Origin: Bryobacterales bacterium
GTDB lineage: Bacteria > Acidobacteriota > Terriglobia > Bryobacterales > Bryobacteraceae
Direction: 5' to 3'
DNA: 13,004 nt
Assembly: GCA_003164075.1 (NCBI GenBank)
Contig: PLRZ01000087.1
Location: 3,979 to 16,982 of the forward strand
The translations under genes were made by a program, and so were the position numbers. This document shows positions 1-4,873 of this stretch, in pieces. Every line of letters begins with the position of its first letter. Position 1 is the first letter of the stretch. Below the pieces are notes generated by a model. That model was not told where the DNA came from. It was given only the letters and a program-made list of their open reading frames with translations, and did not search any database.

Positions 1-61
1 ACCACCAAATGGCATCGAGGTCTTCCACCGCCTGCGGCGTGAATCGAAACGGCGCATTCAT
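1..61 (-). CDS. ParE-type toxin, 5' end only (runs off window)
   Basis: Only the first 20 codons are visible. They read MNAPFRFTPQAVEDLDAIWW and differ at one residue (E for Q) from the start of the complete ParE toxin at 1953-2267. The start ATG (59-61, minus strand) overlapped the stop of the antitoxin gene upstream by ATGA, as in the complete copy, before that antitoxin gene was frameshifted. ParE toxins of the RelE/ParE fold act on gyrase or, in related members, on mRNA; which applies here cannot be read from the sequence. Whether this copy is intact beyond the left edge is unknown. Confidence 0.7.
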   Translation of the reverse strand, partial: MNAPFRFTPQAVEDLDAIWW

Positions 62-334
62 CCCCGCCGCTTCAACCGCTCGGTGCGCCGTTCCCGCAAC
101 ATCTCAACCGCCGCATCGCCAATCGAGCAATTCGCCGCGCTCGGCCTGAGCGAAGCCTTCCTCGATATGGGCGGCGATCGCCCCGCGCTGTTCGAACATC
201 CAGTCTTCCAGATCGAGTTGCTCGCGGATGATCTCAAAGGCTTGGTCGAGAACCTCGCCGGGGTTACGATACGCCCCGGAGCGGACAGCCAAGTCGATCA
301 CGCGCTGCTGTTCAGGTTTCAGGTCGATTGTCAT
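58..334 (-). pseudogene. ParD-like antitoxin, frameshifted copy
   Basis: The reading frame begins MTIDLKPEQQRVIDLAVRSG, a ribbon-helix-helix N-terminus nearly identical to the intact antitoxin at 2264-2539, behind the same GGAGGGGG ribosome-binding site. One extra base near 121-123 (compared with 2207-2539) shifts the frame after GELLD, and the shifted frame ends at 104. The lost part is the C-terminal toxin-binding region (DAAVEMLREQRTERLKRRG in the intact copy), which survives out of frame down to 58. By hand count there are about 14 differences in 334 positions between the copies, so the duplication is fairly recent or maintained. The product would keep its DNA-binding half and could still bind the operator, but should not neutralise toxin. 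Confidence 0.85.
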
Positions 335-514
335 GGCGTGTCCCCCTCCGAGTAAATTCGCTGTCCTGACTGGCCTGCCAAGGTCCCAGGGAATCCGTCG
401 AAGATCATCGGGCACTTGGACGGCGACCCCATGTCCTTCACCCTACCCCATCTCAGGGACCCGGTCAAGGAAACAGGCCGCGGATCGACCACGCCCGGAG
501 GCTGATCGACGACG

Positions 515-694
515 GCCCCAGTCGGGCTCCCGTATCTCAGGCCTACCACTCTACGACCCGCCCCTGCCCATCGCCAGAGCGCTCTTAACCACTGCCGCCC
601 CTCCCGCATTCCCTCAAAAGGTCATGGAACAGCTCCTGACCGTTGAGAGTTTGTGCGCTTGAGCCCCGCCAGAATCATTCGAGGAAGCGCTGCC
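515..694. repeat. Degenerate dispersed repeat, copy A
   Basis: This aligns with 1616-1866. Shared blocks include CCCCAGTCG, CTCCCGTATCTC, CGCTCTTAACC, CATGGAACAGCTCCTGAC against CATCGAACAGTTCCTGAC, and GAGGAAGCGC against GGGGAAGCGC. Copy A lacks about 75 internal bases present in copy B. On the minus strand both copies encode a similar stretch (ALPRMILAGLKRTN here), which hints at an old coding sequence, but the reading frame is not conserved between copies. The remaining bases up to the VapC gene (695-770) show no supportable gene. Confidence 0.6.
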
Positions 695-770
695 CCTGCC
701 CCGTCGATCAGCGCCAGCACGTGTCGCTCCGCGGAAGGCATCGCCAGTACGAGCGCCATCGCCGGAAGAT

Positions 771-1199
771 TCACACCGTGTCCCAAGGGTTGACGACGCT
801 GACACCGAGGCCCGCGAAGTCTTTCATGTTTCGCGTGACCACAGTGAGGCCATGTTCCAGAGCGGTCGCCGCGATCAAACCGTCCGCCATGGTAATTTGC
901 CGTCCACGGAGGCGTTGTTCGGCTGTCAGTGTCCCCCAGTGTTCCGCTATGTTCTCGGTGACGGGCAAAATCCGCCCTTGAAACCAAGGCCTCATCACGC
1001 CATCGAACCATTCACGCAGTTCCGTTCTGCGCTTGCCTTGCGGAAGTCCGGCAATGCCCTTGCAAATTTCTCCTATCGTCACGACGCTCGTGTAGACGTA
1101 TTGCCGCCCTGCGCGAATCAGAACCTTCTCCACCTCTGGGTTCGGAACGGGCTTGGTCAGTTCTGAAGGAAGGTTCGTGTCTACAAGATCCGCCGTCAT
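771..1199 (-). CDS. vapC: VapC-family PIN-domain ribonuclease toxin
   Basis: This is a 142-residue PIN-domain protein, the usual VapC length. The expected acidic active-site residues are in place: D7 in the DTN motif, E44 in TIGEICKG, D106 in MADGLIAATA, and the C-terminal TRNMKDF with D127. VapC toxins are Mg-dependent endoribonucleases that cut tRNA or rRNA when the antitoxin is lost. The first helix reads DTNLPSEL where the family usually has DTNVLSEL, an unusual proline that may matter. The ATG overlaps the stop of the VapB gene by four bases (ATGA, 1196-1199), which implies translational coupling. All catalytic positions are present, so I read it as an active toxin. Confidence 0.92.
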   Translation of the reverse strand: MTADLVDTNLPSELTKPVPNPEVEKVLIRAGRQYVYTSVVTIGEICKGIAGLPQGKRRTELREWFDGVMRPWFQGRILPVTENIAEHWGTLTAEQRLRGRQITMADGLIAATALEHGLTVVTRNMKDFAGLGVSVVNPWDTV

Positions 1200-1468
1200 A
1201 GGACGATCTCGCGGCCATAGTCTTTATCCCGCTCAAAATCCATATTGAGACCTCGGAACGGAGAGTTTGCAAACAGTTCGACAAGATTCCCGGGTTCGCT
1301 AGCGGGGGCGGGGGCTTGCGCAGCTTGCTCCGCCGCCGGCGGTTCCGCGACGTGAGCTTCGCGCACGACAACCTGCTGCACATAATCCTGAAGCGACAGG
1401 CCGCGAAGCTGGGCTTGGGCCAGAAGGACGCGTTCGATTTCGGGTTGAAGTTCAACGGTGATCGTCAT
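1196..1468 (-). CDS. vapB: VapB-type antitoxin
   Basis: A 90-residue protein starting MTITVELQPEIERVLLAQAQ, upstream of and overlapping VapC. The N-terminal half (LRGLSLQDYVQQVVVRE) is helical and DNA-binding-like. An alanine/proline-rich linker (about residues 40-60) follows, then a C-terminal segment NSPFRGLNMDFERDKDYGRE of the kind that wraps a PIN toxin. I chose the ATG at 1466-1468 because AGGAG lies seven bases upstream; the longer frame from 1513 adds 15 residues without a comparable site. Like other VapB proteins it should bind VapC and repress their common promoter. The upstream element at 1536-1579 is the likely control site. Confidence 0.87.
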   Translation of the reverse strand: MTITVELQPEIERVLLAQAQLRGLSLQDYVQQVVVREAHVAEPPAAEQAAQAPAPASEPGNLVELFANSPFRGLNMDFERDKDYGREIVL

Positions 1469-1535
1469 GGCGTACTCCTTCGATGGCTGTTTCCGTTCCC
1501 TACCTGTCCTCACGCTACCTCGTCACCTCCACGGC

Positions 1536-1579
1536 AGTCAAGCCTTTAGCCACACATCTGTCCTCTGTGTCTGGTAATA
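1536..1579 (-). promoter_or_regulatory. Shared TA promoter element, copy 1 (vapBC)
   Basis: On the minus strand this ends in TTGACT (plus 1536-1541), a good -35 box, with TAGCGT 18 bases further on as a weak -10. Upstream lies a conserved block with an imperfect inverted repeat (plus-strand CCACACAT ... GTGTCTGG). The same block precedes the UPF0175 operon at 3551-3597. Position and symmetry suggest promoter plus operator, but neither is tested. Confidence 0.5.
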
Positions 1580-1615
1580 GATGGAAAAGCCCTAGAATGA
1601 ATGATCCACATCTAG

Positions 1616-1866
1616 CCCCAGTCGAGACTCCCGTATCTCGGGCCGACCTCTTTACGGTCTGCCTCAATGAAGCCAGCTCACCGCAGCCCGCTCCCCTGCC
1701 CAGCGATCAATCGCTGCCCCGTCCATCGCCGCACGTGATCGCCAGACCGCTCTTAACCGCTGCCGCCTTGCCGCATTCCTGCAAAAGTTCATCGAACAGT
1801 TCCTGACGGCAGTGAAAGTTCGTGCGTCTGGGCCGCGCGAGAATAACTCGGGGAAGCGCCACGCCG
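1616..1866. repeat. Degenerate dispersed repeat, copy B
   Basis: This is the longer partner of 515-694 and carries about 75 extra internal bases (roughly 1645-1720). On the minus strand it contains short open frames with the phrases ALPRVILARPRRTN and CRQELFDELLQECGKAAAVK, the first also seen in degraded form in copy A. They look like debris of an old coding sequence, not a live gene. With the promoter element at 1536-1579 it accounts for most of the gene-free stretch 1469-1952; I see no further gene there. Confidence 0.55.
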
Positions 1867-1952
1867 CGCACACCCCCGCTTCGGCAAACACCGGAGCAGG
1901 TGCAGTTCCGGCGAAGACCTTGCAGGCACGCCCGCCCTTGCCCGAACACCCG

Positions 1953-2267
1953 TCAGAACCGTCGTTCCAGGACCTTTTTCAAGTCGCGCTTGCCGTGCAG
2001 GATAGCGACGATTTGCAGAGGAGCCGTATCGGGCCGATAGACAATCACATAATTGGAGAATTTCGGCAGCGTCCAGAAGCGCACGGGCAGGGCCGTGATG
2101 TCCTGCCGCTTGGTCCCTATCAGGGGATGCTTCGCCAGCCGCCGGCAGGTCGCGACGATTTCCATTTCCACGCGATCGGCAGCGTCCCGGCTGTCTTCGG
2201 CGATAAACCACCAAATGGCATCGAGGTCTTGCACCGCCTGCGGCGTGAATCGAAACGGCGCATTCAT
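1953..2267 (-). CDS. parE: ParE/RelE-superfamily toxin
   Basis: A 104-residue basic protein of the plasmid-stabilisation (ParE) family. Landmarks in order are FTPQAVQDLDAIWWFIAEDS at the first helix, a long second helix ending RRLAKHPLIGTKRQD, the strand segment PVRFWTLPKFSNYVIVYRPD, and the terminal VAILHGKRDLKKVL, which is characteristic of ParE and RelE-like toxins. ParE members poison DNA gyrase, whereas RelE members cut mRNA. The aromatic-rich PVRFWTLPKFSNYVIVYR segment favours the ParE branch. The ATG at 2265-2267 overlaps the antitoxin stop (ATGA), so the pair is translationally coupled. Nothing suggests damage. Confidence 0.92.
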   Translation of the reverse strand: MNAPFRFTPQAVQDLDAIWWFIAEDSRDAADRVEMEIVATCRRLAKHPLIGTKRQDITALPVRFWTLPKFSNYVIVYRPDTAPLQIVAILHGKRDLKKVLERRF

Positions 2268-2720
2268 CCCCGCCGCTTCAACCGCTCGGTCCGCTGTTCC
2301 CGCAACATCTCAACCGCTGCATCGCCGTCGAGCAATTCGCCGCGCTCGGCCTGAGCGAAGCCTCTCTCGATGTGGGCGGCGATCGCCTCGCGCTGTTCGA
2401 ACATCCAGTCTTCGAGATCGAGTTGCTCGCGGATGATCTCAAGGGCTTGGTCGAGAACCTCGCCGGGGTTACGATATGCCCCGGAGCGGACAGCCAGGTC
2501 GATCACGCGCTGCTGTTCAGGTTTCAGGTCGATTGTCATGGCGTGTCCCCCTCAGTGTAAATTTGCTGTCCTAACTGGCTGGCCAAGCTCTTAGGGAATC
2601 CGTCGGAGATCATCGGGATTTGGACGGCGAGCCCCATGCCTTCACCCTACCCCATCCCAGGGACCCGGTCAAGGAAACAGGCAGCAGATCGACCGCGCCC
2701 GGAGGCTGATCGACGACGGA
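2207..2720. repeat. Parent copy of the ParDE duplication
   Basis: This is the counterpart of 1-515. It spans the first 20 codons of the toxin gene, the whole antitoxin gene and about 180 bases of upstream flank. Beyond 2720 the two loci have unrelated sequence. The toxin gene continues intact below 2207 here, while the other copy leaves the window. In 2540-2770 the only coding-like trace is a plus-strand tail ending at 2774 with RARRLIDDGLRAVAAAMEEY and a stop; it has no visible start and I do not call it a gene. Confidence 0.85.
2264..2539 (-). CDS. parD: ParD-family ribbon-helix-helix antitoxin
   Basis: A 91-residue protein. Residues 1-40 (MTIDLKPEQQ ... NPGEVLDQALEIIRE) form the predicted ribbon-helix-helix DNA-binding part. 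Residues 50-91 (AIAAHIERGFAQAERGELLD ... LKRRG) form the charged helical toxin-binding tail typical of ParD. The start ATG (2537-2539) has a strong GAGGGGG site nine bases away. It should hold ParE (1953-2267) in an inactive complex and repress its own operon. A second copy with a frameshift lies at 58-334. Confidence 0.92.
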   Translation of the reverse strand: MTIDLKPEQQRVIDLAVRSGAYRNPGEVLDQALEIIREQLDLEDWMFEQREAIAAHIERGFAQAERGELLDGDAAVEMLREQRTERLKRRG

Positions 2721-2770
2721 CTTAGAGCCGTGGCCGCGGCGATGGAGGAGTATCGGCGGGGCGAGGTGCT

Positions 2771-3256
2771 TTAGGCATTGCCGCCATCCCGCCGGTGTTT
2801 CCTGAGCATGGTTTCGAGCAGAGCCTCCGGGCTTCGGAACGTTGTTAGCCGCAGTCGCCGTGCCGCCTCCGTGAAGTCGACGAGCCCGGATTGCGCGGCG
2901 ATTTCGAGCAGGCCCAGAGTGCCGGTGACGCGTAGTCCGTGGTTTCGCGCAACTTTGACGCCCTGCGTTCGTCGATCAAAACCAGGTCGGCGTGGAGGGA
3001 GATGGCTAGAGCGATCACGGCGGCTTCGCCCCCATCAAGCGTTGTCGGCCCAGGGGCGGGCGTTTCTTACGATCTCCAGCCAGGCCGGAGGGCTTCCGAT
3101 CCATGCGGGCACCGCTCCGGGAGCATCGATATCGTGGAGTTCTTCCTTCACGGCGGCCGGAAGGATCACCCGCTGAAAGATGCGGGGAAGCGGATCAATG
3201 TGGCCGATCAGGATCAAGTAGTTAACGGGCCCGGTATCGGCGATGACCAGTTGCAA
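2771..3256 (-). pseudogene. DUF3368 PIN-like toxin, two frameshifts
   Basis: The first 73 residues (MQLVIADTGPVNYLILIGHI ... WLEIVRNARPWADNA) are a standard DUF3368 start, a PIN-related family that pairs with UPF0175 antitoxins. The frame then stops at 3035-3037. The missing body follows in other frames: LDGGEAAVIALAISLHADLV and LIDERR in one, then ARNHGLRVTGTLGLLEIAAQ and the C-terminus ending KHRRDGGNA with a stop at 2771-2773. Two indels explain this: one at about 3036-3040, and a probable lost G in the AGGG run near 2957. Joined, the product would be about 160 residues, the family's normal length. It starts four bases after the antitoxin stop. Either the toxin is dead or the two indels are assembly errors. 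Confidence 0.87.
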
Positions 3257-3260
3257 GAAC

Positions 3261-3521
3261 CTACGATCCCAAGCATGCTTTCAGGTCCGCGATATCGCGC
3301 TCGACATCTTCGAGCGTCACGTCTTCATAGATGCCATGAGACTTCAGGAAACCGTCCATTTGGATACGTGCCAAGCCGAGCATGCGGCGGAGTTCCGGTT
3401 GGGTGATGTGCCCGCCCTTGAATTCTTCGAGGGCGAAGGCTTCAAGCGCCCGACGTGACGGGTCTCCCGTCGCGGCCACGCGGCTGGCCAGATCATCCGG
3501 GATTTGAAACGTCACTTCCAT
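3261..3521 (-). CDS. UPF0175-family antitoxin
   Basis: An 86-residue protein starting MEVTFQIPDDLASRVAATGD. It matches UPF0175 in layout: an N-terminal beta strand with an IPDDLA motif, the phrase RRALEAFALEEFKGGHITQP, a helix-turn-helix-like segment (ELRRMLGLARIQMDGFLKSHG) and a terminal helix (TLEDVERDIADLKA). UPF0175 proteins are antitoxins encoded just before DUF3368 PIN-like toxins, exactly the order seen here. The gene is intact although its partner is broken, so it may persist as an orphan antitoxin or repressor. The element at 3551-3597 supplies its likely promoter. Confidence 0.88.
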   Translation of the reverse strand: MEVTFQIPDDLASRVAATGDPSRRALEAFALEEFKGGHITQPELRRMLGLARIQMDGFLKSHGIYEDVTLEDVERDIADLKACLGS

Positions 3522-3550
3522 GAGCCCACCCTACAGCGGCCTGTCCCTTG

Positions 3551-3597
3551 AGTCAAGCCTTTGGCCACACATAAACCTCCTCTATGTCTGGCAATGG
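3551..3597 (-). promoter_or_regulatory. Shared TA promoter element, copy 2 (UPF0175 operon)
   Basis: The first 22 plus-strand bases differ from copy 1 (1536-1579) at one position, and the rest matches apart from two extra bases and a few changes. Read on the minus strand, TTGACT (plus 3551-3556) is followed after 17 bases by TAGGGT, then the UPF0175 ATG. The imperfect inverted repeat is CCACACAT ... ATGTCTGG. The element sits in the divergent space before the DUF433 gene and could influence both directions. Confidence 0.5.
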
Positions 3598-3662
3598 CCA
3601 ACAACCGGCTAAGCCACCGGCCGGGCCGTCCCTCGTACGATAAGCTGAAGTTGGATGTGCCC

Positions 3663-3977
3663 ATGAGCAGAGAATTCGTCGAACGGCGGGATGGCAGCCT
3701 CTACCTCATCGGGAGTCGTGTGCCGCTGGCCCACCTCGTGCTGGAGTTTCAGCGGGGCGAACTCTCGGAAGCCATTCGATCGCATTATCCGACACTTAGT
3801 CTGGAGCAGGTTTACGGCGCGATCACCTTCTACCTGGGCGCGAAGGAAGAAGTGGAAAAGGACACAGCCGAGCGTGAGCGCGTAGAGGACGAGTTCACGA
3901 GGTCGCACCCGGCGCCTCCCCGCCTCAAGGAAAAGTTGGATCACGCACGGCAGCAACTGCTGGCGCGACGAACCTGA
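3663..3977 (+). CDS. DUF433-family antitoxin
   Basis: From the ATG at 3663 this is a 104-residue protein. The phrase GSLYLIGSRVPLAHLVLEFQ, then SEAIRSHYPTLSLEQVYGAI and TFYL, is the winged-helix-like DUF433 core in which an initial beta hairpin is followed by an HTH. The C-terminal half is charged and helical (EVEKDTAERERVEDEF) and likely grips the toxin. DUF433 proteins are commonly the antitoxin partner of DUF5615 PIN-like proteins, and such a gene starts three bases after this stop. An upstream in-frame ATG at 3561 is possible but lies inside the promoter repeat and adds residues unlike the family, so I reject it. No strong ribosome-binding site precedes 3663. Confidence 0.82.
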   Translation: MSREFVERRDGSLYLIGSRVPLAHLVLEFQRGELSEAIRSHYPTLSLEQVYGAITFYLGAKEEVEKDTAERERVEDEFTRSHPAPPRLKEKLDHARQQLLARRT

Positions 3978-3980
3978 CGG

Positions 3981-4190
3981 ATGATCCGCTTTTTGGCGGA
4001 CGCCGACCTCAACCAGGGGATCGTTGCCGGTTGTTTGCGCAGAGAACCCACAATGGACTTCCTCTCTGCGACTGAGGCGAACCTGGAGGGGGTTCCCGGC
4101 CTCGAGGTGCTAGCGCTGGCCGCTAGACAGGATCGCATTCTAATACCAGGATCGAGTGGAACCGCGATTCGGGGCTTTGCCATCGGCTAA
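3981..4190 (+). pseudogene. DUF5615 PIN-like toxin, truncated or frameshifted
   Basis: The N-terminus MIRFLADADLNQGIVAGCLR, then LSATEANLEGVPGLEVLALA and RQDRILI, is the DUF5615 (Mut7-C-like PIN) start with its conserved ADxxLN aspartate motif. Family members usually continue with a THDR-like motif and reach about 110-120 residues. Here the frame changes after RILI and stops at 4188-4190, giving 69 residues. In the next frame YQDRVEPRF follows at once and resembles the lost motif, so a one-base shift near 4143-4148 is likely. No convincing family C-terminus is found beyond that, so the tail is also missing or replaced. The antitoxin DUF433 lies immediately upstream. Confidence 0.72.
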
Positions 4191-4401
4191 AAAACCCACG
4201 CAGATTCCGGTGACCGATTCCGACCACACGCGCGGCATGGCGTTCGACGCCGCCGTCATGATACCGCGGCTGAAGAAGCGCCGCGTGAGCGTGGACTATC
4301 TGGCGCGGCTGGCGGGTCTGATGCGGCCGGATTTCCGGCGCGATCCGGTGCATTTCAAGCTGGTGGCCGTGAGCGTGGCGCGCGCAAGGAGAATAAAGTA
4401 G
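4156..4401 (+). CDS. Unrecognised coding fragment, 3' end
   Basis: An open frame of about 81 residues with the strong third-position GC of real genes in this window, most clearly from 4230 on (FDAAVMIPRLKKRRVSVDYL, then ARLAGLMRPDFRRDPVHFKL and VAVSVARARRIK). The first part is probably the frameshifted DUF5615 remnant; the rest looks like the C-terminus of another protein joined to it. A GTG (4211) or ATG (4237) could start a short product, but I see no clear ribosome-binding site. I do not recognise the family. The stop codon TAG (4399-4401) is formed by the first three bases of the inverted-repeat element that follows, so the original gene may have been cut by that insertion. Confidence 0.4.
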   Translation: MEPRFGALPSAKKPTQIPVTDSDHTRGMAFDAAVMIPRLKKRRVSVDYLARLAGLMRPDFRRDPVHFKLVAVSVARARRIK

Positions 4402-4511
4402 GGCGGATCCCCTGGTCCGCTGCCGGCCCCTTGGCCGGCTTGGTGCGGGCACGCAAGAGCGGGACGAGGGCGTCCGGGCCCGGAGGGCGCCCCGACCTGG
4501 GGTCCGCCCTA
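4399..4511. mobile_element. MITE/REP-like palindromic element with terminal inverted repeats
   Basis: The left end TAGGGCGGATCCCCTGGTC (4399-4417) is matched by the inverted right end GACCTGGGGTCCGCCCTA (4494-4511). Inside are a seven-base hairpin stem (GCCGGCC 4422-4428 with GGCCGGC 4433-4439) and a perfect 12-base palindrome (TCCGGGCCCGGA, 4473-4484). It has no coding capacity. Length, terminal symmetry and GC-rich hairpins fit a non-autonomous MITE or a REP-type dispersed palindrome. It would also fold strongly in RNA and could end transcription from either side. No target-site duplication is obvious to me. Confidence 0.65.
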
Positions 4512-4635
4512 CCAATCCGCAGGATCCTCGCGCGCCGCGATGACTTTCCTGAACCCAAGTTACCAAGACGCCGGCAGCCTCGATGCTTACCCCTTTTGCG
4601 CCCTCGGCCGTCCGGGGAACTCCTGATCTTTTTTT

Positions 4636-4665
4636 GATGTTAATTTACAGAAAAAGGTGTACAAT
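4636..4665 (+). promoter_or_regulatory. Probable promoter of the Oar-like gene
   Basis: An AT-rich island in an otherwise GC-rich intergenic space: a run of T followed by TTGATG (about 4634-4639) and TACAAT at 4660-4665. TACAAT is a near-consensus -10. The best -35 lies 20 bases away, longer than ideal, so its use is uncertain. The upstream stretch 4512-4633 shows nothing else I can name. Confidence 0.45.
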
Positions 4666-4671
4666 CGACCC

Positions 4672-4873
4672 GATTCACATCTAGAGGGGAATTTGCTGTT
4701 TGGGACCAGTGGCTGTGCCAATGGGGAACGGTGCGGTCCAACTAACTAAGTCGTAACCGAGGCGGACGGGTAACCAGCCTCATCCGAGGGGACACACCAG
4801 GCTAGACCAACGTTGAAGGTGTATCCACGCGGCCCCGAGTCCCGATCCACGAAGATCGGGAGGAGGAGAGAGC
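4672..4873 (+). other. Long 5' leader of the Oar-like gene, possibly structured
   Basis: About 200 untranslated bases separate the probable promoter from the start codon. Visible pairings are GGACC (4703-4707) with GGTCC (4735-4739), GAGGC (4759-4763) with GCCTC (4777-4781), and TCCCGATC (4840-4847) with GATCGGGA (4854-4861). The last stem has a six-base loop and ends exactly where the AGGAGG ribosome-binding site (4861-4866, seven bases from the ATG) begins, so folding could affect initiation. I do not recognise a known riboswitch class. Confidence 0.4.

Larger units (their letters stand above)
1..515. repeat. Direct duplication of the 2207-2720 ParDE segment
   Basis: Positions 1-515 align colinearly with 2207-2720. 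The alignment is close across the toxin start and antitoxin gene, and looser but continuous through the non-coding flank, with shared blocks such as ATCCGTCG, ACCCGGTCAAGGAAACAGG and CGGAGGCTGATCGACGACGG. The match stops abruptly after 514. The left boundary lies outside the window, so the true length is longer. Apart from the decayed antitoxin gene, 335-515 holds no gene I can support. Confidence 0.85.

Noticed and set aside
228..662. Plus-strand open frame of 144 residues through the left repeat
   Set aside because: It runs antisense to the ParD copy and then through degenerate repeat. Composition and lack of conservation with the second copy argue against a gene.
1..4400. CRISPR array or integron cassette array
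   Set aside because: The repeats are few, long and degenerate, with no regular spacer pattern and no attC-like site that I can recognise.
4123..4566. Minus-strand open frame of 147 residues across the inverted-repeat element
   Set aside because: It spans the palindromic element and antisense of the plus fragment. It is arginine-rich without motifs.
4746..4760. CTAAGTCGTAACC resembles the 3' end of 16S rRNA
   Set aside because: Only about ten bases match and the surroundings do not. No rRNA structure is present, so it is a chance resemblance.
4672..4873. Known riboswitch (cobalamin, TPP, SAM, glycine, c-di-GMP) in the leader
   Set aside because: I could not find the conserved boxes of these classes. 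Only simple stems are visible.
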